Shown: in pieces, positions 47,602 through 59,590 of the stretch
How positions within the stretch are numbered: the stretch's first letter is position 1
How the letters are laid out: each line of letters begins with the position of its first letter
Position numbers and translations under genes: made by a program
Notes under the pieces: generated by a model
Databases searched by the model: none
The model's input: the letters and a program-made list of their open reading frames with translations, nothing else
What the model was told of the DNA's origin: nothing
Assembly: GCA_947579665.1 (NCBI GenBank)
Contig: OX388349.1
Span: 23,034,459-23,098,458 of the forward strand
Origin: Sympetrum striolatum
Lineage: Eukaryota > Arthropoda > Insecta > Odonata > Libellulidae
DNA: 64,000 nucleotides
Reading direction: 5' to 3'

Positions 47602-47692
47602 CCCTGAATCGCTTCTCCAAAGAAAGTAATAACCATTCTTCCGGCTACATACTACATTATAGATGCAAGCCTTAACCTTAAATTAAGTTGCC
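47602..47692 (+). repeat. 91-bp direct repeat right of SINE
   Basis: Partner of 47303-47393. It is far too long for a SINE target-site duplication, so the flank was duplicated separately or together with the SINE. Confidence 0.9.
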
Positions 47693-47904
47693 ACCTCATA
47701 TCTGTGGAATTATCACACGTTCTTATACATTAAGTCCTACATTACCATACATATCCTACGTAATATAGTAAAAGTATGTATTTCTCCTTATGCCTACGCA
47801 CCGAAAACTTAGTCACGACACTATGATATTTTACGCATTCTCAGCAATCCGGCATCCACGCTAATCCGGCTTCCCCTCTGTTCAAGGAATGGCAGGATTA
47901 GCCA
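47693..47904. other. Short unassigned spacer
   Basis: Nothing recognised between the SINE block and the hAT element. Confidence 0.5.
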
Positions 47905-48805
47905 GTCTTGTGCAGGGTCGGCGAACCTTTTGTCAGAGATGTGCCACATTTGATAGTCAAAAGGATTTGTATGTCAATGCAGTGCGAGACAATCGAGTCA
48001 AATGCTGGTATTATCTACTTTATTATATCAACAATTTATCTAACAGTTTTGATCCTGAAGTTTTTCTATTTTTCGTTTCCCTTTCATTAATTCAGGCAAA
48101 TTTTATGAGCATTTCATTTAAAAATTAAGGGATCTATTGTAAAAATATTTCGATCGAGGCATGAATGTTTGATTATTCTATGAATTGTTGAAACTGTTGT
48201 CGAATAGAGGCGCACGGGTTGTCTATGATTCAGGGGTGCTATGGCCCGAAATCCTCGCCTATTTCTACCGTAGATTTTCTAAACTAGCTTGAATGAGAAT
48301 AATACACAATCACTGCCAAAGAAATCATCACCTATAGAAAAGATCGAACTTTGAGTTAAAACTCCCACCTTAAGATTAGTGCAGAGTTATCTCTTCATGA
48401 GAGATACTGAGTAGGAATACGTAAAAATGTACCTTACTCTCGAGCACCGAATCGCTTGAAACCATCATGCAGGAGGACGGATTTAAAACATACGGTGTGA
48501 ATTGATAACGGCGAATACACTTTTAAACATTCTCCTGCAATTGAAAAGCAAAATTTGAAGAAAATCTTCACAGTTTGAGAATTAATCTTACAAGTATTGT
48601 TAGTAAGTAATTGTAAGTTGTTTAGTTACGTAACTAATTACCATTTAATATTATTTGGTTTCGGAATTCAAAGTTAATTACTTTGAAGCTAAAATTTCTC
48701 CCGTAAGCGTTATGATGGGACCCTCAAGATGCCTGCGTGCTAAAAAATTCTCCAACGTGTCACCTTGGGCAAGCTTGTCATAGGTTCGCCACCCCTGGTC
48801 TAGTG
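47905..48805 (+). mobile_element. Non-autonomous hAT element, 885 bp, with target duplication
   Basis: The element runs 47913-48797. Its left end CAGGGTCGGCGAACCTTTTG and right end (reverse complement) CAGGGGTGGCGAACCTATGA are typical hAT inverted termini. Flanks GTCTTGTG (47905-47912) and GTCTAGTG (48798-48805) form an 8-bp duplication with one mismatch, as hAT insertion produces. No hAT transposase motif (C-terminal dimerisation region) was seen. The 79-codon frame at 47889-48128 starts outside the element and is not coding. Movement would need transposase from another copy. Confidence 0.85.
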
Positions 48806-48892
48806 AATACGTCACAACACGGATCTCCTTTCAAAATCACGTTGAGTATCAGCCTCCCGAAGAAAGAAGGTATTTAAAATTCATCGCAACCG

Positions 48893-48990
48893 CGCGGGGC
48901 TAATAAGAAAGGCCTTTTCCGTCAGGGAGCGTCTTCGATTCCCAGTTTTCCCTATTAGGAGATGATTAAGACTCGCCTCCCACGTGTGGG
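48893..48990 (+). repeat. Diverged SINE copy 3
   Basis: TCTTCGATTCCC (48932-48943) resembles box B. The downstream TTTTCCCTATTAGGAGATGA parallels TTTTTCCTGTTAGGGAGTGG in the 17.4-kb copy. Box A is decayed. Confidence 0.5.
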
Positions 48991-51690
48991 ACACATTAGC
49001 TCACGGGTATTAAAGTAGTGCGCACGTTGGCAACAGGTTCCACTTCTCTCTCAGCTACTTACCCATTCCTCCTCTTAATCCTTCCTCCTCTGGGATATAA
49101 CCCTTGCTCTTCGCTACCCATCACCACGCAGGATTGCCACTTTGCCGCCGCCAACTCCTGCCATCCCCTTTTCAGCCCCCGAGATGCGCCGCCCCCTCGG
49201 CGACTCCCCTTCTAACCTCACTTAACATCCCCCTTTTTAACATTTTCTCGTCTCTTCAAATCCTCTCTCGCTTCCGATACCAGGATCATCCTTTCTCCGC
49301 CCCAGTTTAATCAAGTCTCTTTATTTAAATAAATGGAGGGAGAAGGAGGAAAAGTTTGTCGGGTGGTGATGTGTGTTCGTGTGGGGATGGCGTAATTTAA
49401 GAGTGGGACAAGATTTTGCGGGTGTCTCCCATCCTTGTTAATTATGTACGGGATCAAGTCAATGATAATTAACTTGGTTGGAAGTTTCCAGACTAACTGA
49501 GCTAGTATTTTATATAATTATACTAGGATTAATAGTAGATATTAGGAGAATAAAAAGATGCAGAAATACTTTTGTTCCACTTGAAGAATGTAAAAAGTAG
49601 ATCAATGTCTTAAATACTTTTGTTCAGATCACTGGTACGCTTTATCCAACTTATTAATGGTAATTCGGCTACGTTGAAGTGTTTTTTTTTTAGACAGAAC
49701 GCTTCCTGTTGTTGTGTGAAATTATATGAGCACTACAAGAAAACTTAAAACTCATATAAACTTAAAAATTACCTCCGATTACGACCTTTCTGCTACTATT
49801 AGATTTCATAAAAAAATAGGAGGAAGCTTTTCAAATAATTATTACATATTGATTGTTTCCAATAACAAACTTACATAGTTTCCTTAAAAAATGCAAGTAG
49901 TTAAAGAACAGTAACGGGTTGATTATATTTATTAGTTTTCTTATTTCCACACATTAAGTTCAGCTTTATAATACATGTATTATATTATATGCAGTATCTT
50001 CTGTATGTGTGATTAAATTATTATTTTTCTACCTTTTAAATGATCGTGACTATTAACATTCGTAAAATAGTTTAGAGTGAAGTTGAAGTAATTTATAATA
50101 GTAATTAAGTAGATGATGAAGAAAAATAGTCTCGTATGTTCTTTACTCCGGATGTAGTAAAATTTATTCCTTTAACTGGAATGAAAATTTTAAATTTTAT
50201 TCCAGTTCAGAAATATCTAAGAGGGAGGTTTTGCTTAGGTCGAATTTTAATCAAACAAGGAGATAGTAAAATATGTGGAAAAATAAGGCACGAAGAACCT
50301 TATTAAGAGAAGCACCATGATGAGATCATCAAAGCAAACACACAAGAGAAACTTTCATCCCAACTTAATTTATAATATTTGCCATCCATTCTCCAAGCGA
50401 TCTTAAAATGAAGTAGTTTCATCTTTTCATCGCCAAATTTACCAGTTCATAATATGATTAGAGGTTACGTGGGAGGTTTATAATCAAAGGGGTGGACCAT
50501 AATTGCCTTTGAGGTCTCGTGCTTGTTCCTATGATACTCATTTACTCGTCTTTTATTAGTCAAAGCAGAGCATCGCTGAAGAGGCTCAGCTCGTTTCATA
50601 AAATTTAAGCAGGATTTCATATACTCTTTTGTACAAATTAGAGTTCAGTTACTCAAAATTTGGGTTATATCAAAGTCGAAAGAAATTCTTTCAGGAAGAT
50701 TTTTTTCGTTCCAAACGCAAATAATTTCTTCAAATACACTCAATATTATTTTAAATTTGGCAGACTAGAATTCCGCTGCTTAGCTACATCGTCGAAAAAG
50801 TAAAAAAACATGCATTGGAAAATGTACTTATACAAATACTGAATACTTCAAAGGATTCCTGTGCGAGTATTTAAATATTCAAAGGAAAGGTTACAGATAA
50901 AGAGAGGGAATCAATTCGATGTACAATAATTACAGAGGAATGAAAAAATATTAAAATATAATAAATACAAAAATAAATCGGCTATGTTTATACAAAGTAT
51001 TAGTTGCCAACGTAGTGCAGAATCTCATAATAAATTATTTATAAGTAGAATATTGATTAAATGTAAACATTTACTATACTAAATCCATATAATGAGTAGA
51101 CAATTAAAGGGAGCAGAGGGGTAAATGCATATTGTTCATGATAATAGCATCATTTGATATTTTATTTTCTCAGTTATCTTACACTATTGCAGTCCTTTAT
51201 CTCTGCACTCCTGGTTAAATTTACTTGCATGGTTGGAATCCTAAATACTCTACAAATTTCAAGTAATATACCTATTTATTGAAATAGTTTTTATACTCAG
51301 TAGCTTTAGTATTTTAACGCCTTTTACTATGTACTTCGTAAATATTGCACGCAAGCATGGTTTCATTGAAACATGTGGGTATTAACTAAATTACTTCCAT
51401 TCAACAATATTTATATTTCATCTGAATGCCTATTCAGATACCCTTGTGCGGAGTAACTGAATACACACTCGGCTAAAATTCACCGTAGTCTGACCCTTTA
51501 CTCTAATTAAAATTGCATGTTTGTGTAATGTAAAATAATTTAACGGTTGATGTTAAACTAAAGTTGAGAAATCATTCCTTAAGTCTTATTTAATTGGTAG
51601 CGATTTTAGAAGGAAATTTAGCTTATTGCACGCATTTCGGTGTTTCTTTTTTTGTATGTGATAAATTACCCGGTCCGTCTTTTTTTACAG
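48991..51690. other. Unassigned sequence
   Basis: 49030-49310 is C-rich and pyrimidine-rich with overlapping frames. The rest is AT-rich without recognised gene or repeat. Confidence 0.5.
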
Positions 51691-51822
51691 CTCACATCTG
51701 TTCCACTCAGCAACAGTGTTAAGGTTAGTTTGTCCGGAGACAGAAAATATTTGATTGCAGGCCATTGTCCTCCCTCGGAAGCAACTGTATCTGGTATGCG
51801 CGGCAATACAGCCGTCAATTAG
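51691..51822 (+). CDS. Candidate terminal exon, product unknown
   Basis: A strong acceptor-like CGTCTTTTTTTACAG precedes 44 codons open to a TAG. The peptide starts LTSVPLSNSVKVSLSGDRKY and continues with LIAGHCPPSEATVSGMRG. An alternative donor (AAG before GTTAGT at 51724) would give a 33-nt exon. An antisense frame covers the same stretch. No domain recognised; chance is a serious alternative. Confidence 0.18.
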   Translation, partial: LTSVPLSNSVKVSLSGDRKYLIAGHCPPSEATVSGMRGNTAVN

Positions 51823-52586
51823 GAGAAATGAATACTTCTGATTTAAACCCGCCCAATTCATAACGTACAATTGGGCGGGAGGAAGCTATTGTACTTGTTA
51901 TCACGTGTTTTATCGTATGTGCCACACTCGCAGTGGGCCAATTTAACGAACGGTATTCAGCGGATAAATTGATTATTTTCGGGAGGGCGCCCCCGATAAA
52001 AATCGAGCTTTTCGGAGTTGCGTCACGATTGGCCTCGAGTTAGTTGGCGAGATGGAATTATTCCATATGGATTAATTTCCCCTGTTTCGATTTTCTTAGA
52101 TAGTCTAAGTCTGTCTTTGAAACGCTAGTTAGAGATCCTCTCTTTCCCGATAGAACGCCGCTCAAATTGAATCGAGTGTCCCTTGAATTTTAAGGTAAAT
52201 TGAATAAAGGTCGGGGTCGGATGAGACTGGAGGCGAAAGGAAGAGAATGGAAGGAGTAAATGGGAGGGGAGTATAGGTGGTTAATTGGCTATACTGTTGC
52301 TAGCAGAACGTTCGCCGAAGCATGCTATAAACTAGGTATTTGAATATTCGGGGAGACCTTTCGGAAAGGTTATGCAGCTTCGGGATCGTTGGCGCGGTGG
52401 TTGGATTCGCAGTTTAAAATTGTGCGATTGGAGGATAATCGTCGCATAGCATAGGGTAATGGCTGGAATATGTGTACTCCCAAACTGCGTAATTTACCCT
52501 ATAAACAAGAGCTTTTTTGGCTGGGCTTACTAAAATGTGGTTACTCCAACCATCTGACCAGCTTTGCGTTCCAATAGAGTCGGCTA
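51823..52586. other. Unassigned, moderately GC-rich
   Basis: No gene or repeat recognised. Confidence 0.5.
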
Positions 52587-53475
52587 CTTCCTTTTTTATG
52601 AAAATGATCGTGAGAGTATTCTACCGTATAACAGCATCAAATTACAATCCAGCTATTTTATTTCCCAATGCATTTATACTCTTATTATTATAGTGGCATT
52701 TTTAAATCTTCTATTGGTACTTCTTGTACGTAAGAAGATGATCAATTCTTTCTATATTTCCCTATATTCGTGGTCGTTTCACTTACCATTTAAACGAGGG
52801 AGAAAAAATTCTGCCACAATGTACCAAAATGCAATGATTTCCTCACTAAATGATATATTGGTTTAAATTTTCATGTTCTCCGTAAATCCGTAGTCATTTC
52901 GGCTTGAAAAATGTCACGTCTTTCTTTTGCAATTTTTTCATTCCGCATTAGCAGCGGAATATATTCATCTTCATAAAAAATTATCAGAATATATATTTAT
53001 ATTCTGAATATTGCTTCCTTTGTTATCAAAATGACCGTGAGATTATTCTGCTGTAAAACAGCTCAAAATTACTATCCAATTATTTTATTTCCCTATGCTC
53101 TTATGCTCTTATTTAATATAGCGGCATTTTAAAATACTCTATGGGTACCTCCTGTGCGTAAGGACATAATCGATCCTTTCTTCAATAACATTTATTCGTG
53201 GTTTTTCCCCCTCTATTCAAGGAAAAAGGAAAGATACTGCTACAATATACCAACATGCAATAGTTTCCAAATTAATTGCACTCTCAATGAAATATAAATC
53301 CTATACATCTTCAAGTTCTGTATTTATGCGTAATCCTTAGAGTTTGAAACGGGCTCTTTCTTTTTTCAACAAAGTTTTTATGCCGTATTATTATTATATT
53401 ATATTTATATTATCAGCAAAATGTATTCTATTTCATTTAAAATCTCAAAATATATACTCAGAATGTTTTCCTAGA
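52587..53475 (+). repeat. Diverged tandem duplication, period about 427 bp
   Basis: Units start CTTCCTTTTTTATGAAAATG (52587) and GCTTCCTTTGTTATCAAAAT (53013). They stay alignable to about 53475 through GTGAGA.TATTCT, ATTTTATTTCCC, GCGGCATTTT or GTGGCATTTT, GTACGTAAG or GTGCGTAAG, and TATTCGTGG. The first unit has a 100-codon frame (52564-52866), broken by a stop in the second, which argues that the frame is not conserved coding. Confidence 0.85.
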
Positions 53476-54598
53476 AAGGTTATTTACTTTCTTGGTTAAT
53501 TTGTAAAACATTGAGCTTTGGATTTATTCTAACTTTCCAGTTTAAATACGTTTTTTAAGCGACACGCCCATTTTTCCTACATTTCTAGATTGAAAAGGGT
53601 TTTCTCATCTATGGGCAAGAGCATTTTTTAAGAATGCGTGTTGAAAATTTTAATATTTAAAATAGAGTGGCCGATTTTATTCCATTCGTAAAGGGAGTTT
53701 TAGAGTTTAATATGAAGATGCATGATTTCAACATGTCTCCGTACTTCTTGGCTTGAAATAATCGTTTTTAGATGCCTTTCCTACGTAATTAACGTAGCTC
53801 CTCTATCAGTAAAAGCATTGCGAGGTTATGGAAACCTATATTTAGCTTTCGCAGGTCTGCCTCTATTCTGCACCAGTGCTTTTTCCGACCCGTACTTCCG
53901 CGTACGCGCTCTGCTTATCAGACTTAGCTGCCAGACTTATGACTCGGCTGAGATGGCACACGCTCTTGCTGACTCCATCTTTATGGCGTTTAATTTCTCT
54001 TTTAAAAACCCGCTGGTGAAAGTACATCTCTCACCCGAATAAGATAAGCCTCTGCCAGAATTGTTGGTATATCCACGTGGAAAATGTTTCAAAACCTCGC
54101 CTTGTTTCTCTCTCTAAAGATAAAACTCTCCTTCCCTTAAAAGCAATTAACTAAATATGCAAACATATTGTGTATGAAAATTTCTCACCGAATGAAGTCC
54201 TCGCATAATTTCCTCGCTCTTTCACATTTTCAATATTGTAAAAGTTGGTTGGTACATACAATAATGATTTTATTTTCATAAAAATCTCTCTTTGTTGGCA
54301 TTTTGTCCAAATTCAAAGCTGTATGATTGAGAGCAGAAAACATGCTTCATTTATCTTATTACAATACTTTTTAATGTTAAAAATCATTTCGTTATTAAAT
54401 TTTTATAAACATCTCGTCGGAGCCTTTCTTCAACTTTAGCCTTCAGGTATACTGGATGAGTGATTTGCAAATTTTCGTCATTCTTCTTTAGTTTACATGG
54501 GACATTGTCAAATAATAATTAATCTCTGGGAAGTTCATTTTATGTAATTTCTCAAGCAAGCATAATTGTTCATCAAACATTTAAAGAGGTTAAATAAT
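53476..54598. other. Unassigned with a GC-richer patch
   Basis: 53800-54020 is GC-richer and holds a 106-codon frame (53722-54042) without recognisable domain. Confidence 0.45.
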
Positions 54599-55075
54599 GC
54601 TTAGACAAATGTGTCGTTTTCACTCTTTGACGAAGTCAAATGCGTGGCATAAAAGATGAGTTGTTTCAGATAATATAAATATATTTAATTTTCACTTTTT
54701 AAACATCAAGAACTGAAATATAAATAAATACAGGATCACTTAACACACCTTACGAGCGGTTAATGTTGATTCAAATTTAATTTAGACAGCAAATCCTAAA
54801 GTTAACATGGAAAGATTCACAACTCAATATTTAACTCGGATGATTCTTGTTTCGTTGACGAAGTGCATGACAGAAAATATGAGTAGTTTTAAGTATTTCA
54901 CTCATTTGATTTTCACTTTTAAAAAATCAAGAACTAAACATAAAAATACATGTTCAATTAGCTCACTTTACGCGTGGCGGTGTTGGTTCAAATAAAATTT
55001 AGACAACCAATCATAAAGTTGACACGAAAAGATTCATAACTCAATATTTATCTCGGAAGATTCATGTTTGAACGT
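54599..55075 (+). repeat. Diverged tandem repeat, unit about 215 bp
   Basis: Units begin TTTAGACA-like at about 54599, 54783 and 54998 (last one partial). They share GATTCACAACTCAATATTTA or GATTCATAACTCAATATTTA, GACGAAG, TTTTCACTTTT, TCAAGAACT and CACTTTACG or CACCTTACG. Confidence 0.8.
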
Positions 55076-55079
55076 GATT

Positions 55080-55560
55080 CTCTCTGCAAACGCGCTTTTT
55101 TCAGAGCGGAGAACGCAAAGCAAAGAGAGCGCTAAGAAGCGTCTCTAAATCAGATGGCCAAGCACTCGAACGTTCATCGCAGCGCCGTGTCGTCTGAAAC
55201 CCAGCGAGCGAAAACCAGTCTCCGGCCGCACAACGAAAAACAACGCGAAATATACGCCTTGCTGAGGATTCGGAAAACAATCCGAAAAGCGTGACCGAGG
55301 CGCGGAATCCCCGTTCGTTACGACCGCATATCGCCGAGCTGCGCGCAACCATAGACTGCGTAAACCAAGCCTGACGAAGCCGATGGAGCTGCGCCGAGTG
55401 GGCGGGAATTGGAGCTTCGATGAATGCTCTCGATCGCCTCCCGCGGGAGAGAAAATTTTCGCCGGGAATAAACGAGTCTTCCTGTTACCGCCAGGTTAAA
55501 GTTCGTTAGGAGTGCGATGCTAATCAGCGGGATAATAGTCACGGTTACTTTTGTTTGGGA
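55080..55560. other. CpG-rich island
   Basis: The most CG-dense segment in the right half, with abrupt edges against AT-rich flanks. Minus frames of 67-83 codons overlap in two phases and are likely composition artefacts. A promoter or conserved element is possible. Confidence 0.5.
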
Positions 55561-58500
55561 GGTACATTTTTTGGCCTACTTAGAGGAGATAATGTATTTT
55601 CCCCAAGGGGCGTGAATGAGGTACCTTAGGGTTTATATCTTGGACCGATTTTTTTTCTCTTTAATTTGTTGAGGTCTTCTCCGTGAGCCTTCTACATATT
55701 TGCGGATTATAAATTAAATTCTTCACCTACCTCATTCCTTTTCCTCATTAGTGACTTTACCCCTTCTTCGCATCACTCAAGACCTTGATTATTTTTATTT
55801 TTTCAAGGATCTTTTCAATTAAATTATTGAAAACGCATCTTTCAATTTCTAATCCAATACATCTTCCTCCATCTGCTTTACTTCTTAGGTTTACCCATTT
55901 TCATTTTACGACATCCGCAATCTTTCTTTATTTGTATTCAAGCTTTTATTTTTATTTATTTATTCATCGTTTTCTAGCCCACACCATACTAGCTGATTAT
56001 TAATAATAAGCTCCCGTTAGTTAGATGTTATGTTCAAATATTAGTAGGAAAAATATTGTCTATTAGAGACGCTTTAATTATTCTTTTACTAACTTAAACT
56101 TTGATGTTTGCTCAACAGAGCCTCAGAGGATTATCTTAACAGCCATTACTTGTAAATATAATCGAATATAAAAGTACATATTAAATTACGTATTTTTCGC
56201 TAAAAGGGATTACGGGGCTTATCTTTTTGTTATATATCATCACACCATGCGATTTTAGAAATAATTCCATCGATGATTGGAAAATAACCAATAAATGGTG
56301 ATCAAATTCAAAAAATATCACATCCTTGTAGTCTGTTTGAATTTCAGTTGATTTTTGTTAACTTCCAATTCCAGATTGACGTATGATTTTAAAAAGTAGC
56401 AATGAATTAATAATTTCCAGTAAAAATGTATGTTCCATACAACGAGAATGAAAGGGACATACAAAAATAAATTCCACTCAGACGACGAATTTCCAGGCAA
56501 TATTATTGTGGATTTTGGTGACTTTTGATGCGTCCCTTAATTTTTATTGACCTATATTTCATGAAATGTTCTGGATAAATTCAGTAAATTGGTTTCTATC
56601 GAAGTTTCAACAGTTATAGGTATTGTTTTTCAATAAGAGCTAAAATTTGATTTATTTGGAAACATATTTGAGATGAATTTAAACCTATTTGAGTTTATTG
56701 AAAATAAAATCTGGAGTAAATATTCAATATGGAAATCGAATTGGATCCTCTTATTTAATAAGTCATTTCAGTTCTATATGGTTATATCCCATTTATCGTG
56801 TCCTTTGCACCGAAGTGTATACCATCAAAATCATTATATCAAGGAAAGATATCGTCTGCAAAGAATAAATTCAATTATATTCCTATAAAAAATGGGCACT
56901 TTTCAGTGGAGGCCTGAAAAACCTTCGAATTCTATGGTAAATATGAAACAAACAAATTAAATTTGCATAACATGGAGCGTTGAAAATAAATCCACGATCT
57001 TTCGCTGGATATTTGAAACTTATTCATGTATTTATATTATTTTGAACGAGGAAATTATGTTTGATTCAAATAAATCTTTCTGCGTATCATATGCGAGATA
57101 TTTCTGCGTGATACTGCCAATAGTAAGCAGTTGTTGGAGTATTCAATGAAAAGGTGTAGTTTGTATTACCGATTACTGATGAAGCACTGACAAACAAAAG
57201 TGTTATTTTTCAATGTATAGTTATAAAAAATCAATCAAAAAAATGACCTATGGTGTAAGATAGTTCATAGGTTGTTGATAGCTAGATATGAAATGAAAAT
57301 GAAAAAATAGCCCAAGTGAAGATTTTTTCGTTTCCACAACTTATTGTCTGCATTAAATGCTGAAAAGATGTTAAAGGTGAGGATAACTTAAAAAGATAAG
57401 AGTAAAGTAAGTGAATTAGAAAAAAATTAAAAACTGGATACGTTGTCTTAATCTACAAAAAAATATCTTGTTCGATCTTACAAATTTCATATTTTCGTCT
57501 TTGACCACTTCATAATATGATGGTATCGCTCTTTTCTTGTTTCGTGAAAAAAATGATGGATTGAAATTTTAAAGGTCGCTCCCCGATCCAAATAAATAAA
57601 AGTATTAAAATGTATGACATTTATTAAAGAGGTCATTCCACCTGGACTTCATAGACGAAATTTCAAATGAAAAACTCAAGCATTGGATTCGATATGCCCT
57701 GTAATTACATTTATGTTTTTATTTAGAAAGATTGGATTTCTTTGATACTTCCAATTCGAAAAACAGTTCGAATTAATGCTTCCTGATAAATTTAGGACTA
57801 GTTTTGCGTGATATCTACATTTTAGACAGGCTTTGTTGAATTGGTGAATTGAACAGGTGTTGCTGAATTTCTCCTAAATTAATCATCGATCTTGAGAGCA
57901 TTTATGATCTTTCAGAAACCTATCTATAAAGCCTTCTGCGTATTCTTCGGGTCGCAGAGAAAGAAATTTCCCGAAAGGGAACTTTTGTATCCATCATACC
58001 ATCCAAAATTCATGTCGCACCACTATTAACTACCACCGCTGGCTCTCTTTCGATCCATGCCTCCGCACAATACCGACGTAACTCATCTGACTCTAATTTC
58101 TTCTCCATTTTTCACCTCGCTGAGTCCCGCTATTTTTACTATTCATTCAAGCTCGCGAGGTTTCCTGCTCTCCCTTGGTTATTTTTACATTCCATGTCCC
58201 CAAAGGGAAATTTCCTCCGACAAATGTTTTCCTCCAGGGAGACCCCGAAGATCGGGCTGGGAATATTTTATCTCGACAGAACTCATCATGTCCAACATAT
58301 AATCAATACCATGGAATAATAATACGGTAGTTTCCCTTGCTTTCCAAACCGAGTTATACCAGCTAATGTCGTAGTGGCCACGCCCACTTCTTTTTGACTC
58401 AGTAGGCTTTCACGGTTTTCGATTTTACACCGAATGGCACCGGAATGCATTTGCAGGTATAGAATTCTTGTTATTCCTTTTGAAAAGAGCCGCTGGCGGT

Positions 58501-59479
58501 GTAAAGCTGCCTATGGGGACTTTAAATTCTCTATGCCACCATGGTTTTGTTGCTGTCAATGTTTGAAATACTCCATGAAATAAAAGCTGGGTTTCTTTGA
58601 AAAATCTATCTCCGGTGGGTAGGTGGTTCGCAGGGTACATTTGTAGAGCTAAATGTAAATACTTTCTTTTGTAAGCAGTGGAATGGATAGAACTGTTAAT
58701 GAATTTACTTCGTTTCATCTAAAATTAATTCAACCCTTCTGAAATCATTTTACAAAACATTCACCGTCAATTATAATGGTTTGTATTTTGGGAAACCAAG
58801 TAAATTACTTACAAGCTATCTAGTCATCCGAATGATAGCATTAAATTGCTTTGTTTCACAGTTAAATTAGTTTTCCATACAGAAAACAAACTTCTAAAAT
58901 GAATACCCGAGCTTATTAAAGTAAGTTTACCTCTGAATCTCGTAGACTATTTGAATTGTATTTCGCTCTGATGTCACACGCGAATTTCCCTTATTTTCTG
59001 ATCAATTTCGTAGATAACGTGTTCAACTGCAATTGTGATTTCGTGAAAATTATTAGCGTGTCAACCCATTGCAAATTCATTCAGTATCTGACATCGTGAA
59101 AAAAATGAAGCTGCTTTATGTGATATGTATTATGTATTCAAGAAGGTTTTGGTGGATAACCTCTCAAGGGCAAGCAAAAAATAATACCTGTTGTGCAGCC
59201 GGTGATGAAAATCTGTTTTATTAGAGGCCTAAATCATATAATAAATTTCAGTCTGCATGGTCATTAGAGATTTTAGGATTTAATGTTTACATAGATTATT
59301 AAACAGTGGTTAAATTCACGGCACAACATACCGTTGGAGCCAAATACTATTCGGTGGCATACAGTGAGGTTAATGTCAGAATGTCGATTCCAACTACACC
59401 TTAAGTGGCTTTTCTAAACTGCAATTGATCCACTATGTTGAGATAATGATTGGTTCTCAATGTATTCCTCAGTGCCAGT
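55561..59479. other. Unassigned AT-rich sequence
   Basis: 55730-55990 is pyrimidine-rich. 58000-58300 is GC-richer. A 97-codon minus frame (58718 to 58425) shows no recognisable domain. No repeat partner noticed. Confidence 0.5.
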
Positions 59480-59560
59480 GAAGATCATAGATCTCATCAG
59501 GGATCGAACATAGGACCATTTTTACCAAAAGCAACAGCACTATCCACTTGAATATTTTGG
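59480..59560 (-). repeat. tRNA-derived SINE head
   Basis: On the minus strand ATATTCAAGTGG (59555-59544) resembles box A and GTTCGATCCC (59509-59500) fits box B, about 45 bp apart as in a tRNA. Arms pair poorly, so SINE or pseudogene. Confidence 0.6.
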
Positions 59561-59590
59561 ACCTTAATAAATTATAATTCAGCTACATAT

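Noticed and set aside
52385..52420. Box-A-like TTGGCGCGGTGGTTGG
   Set aside because: No matching box B downstream.
58425..58718. 97-codon minus frame
   Set aside because: No recognisable motif and no supporting splice or start context.
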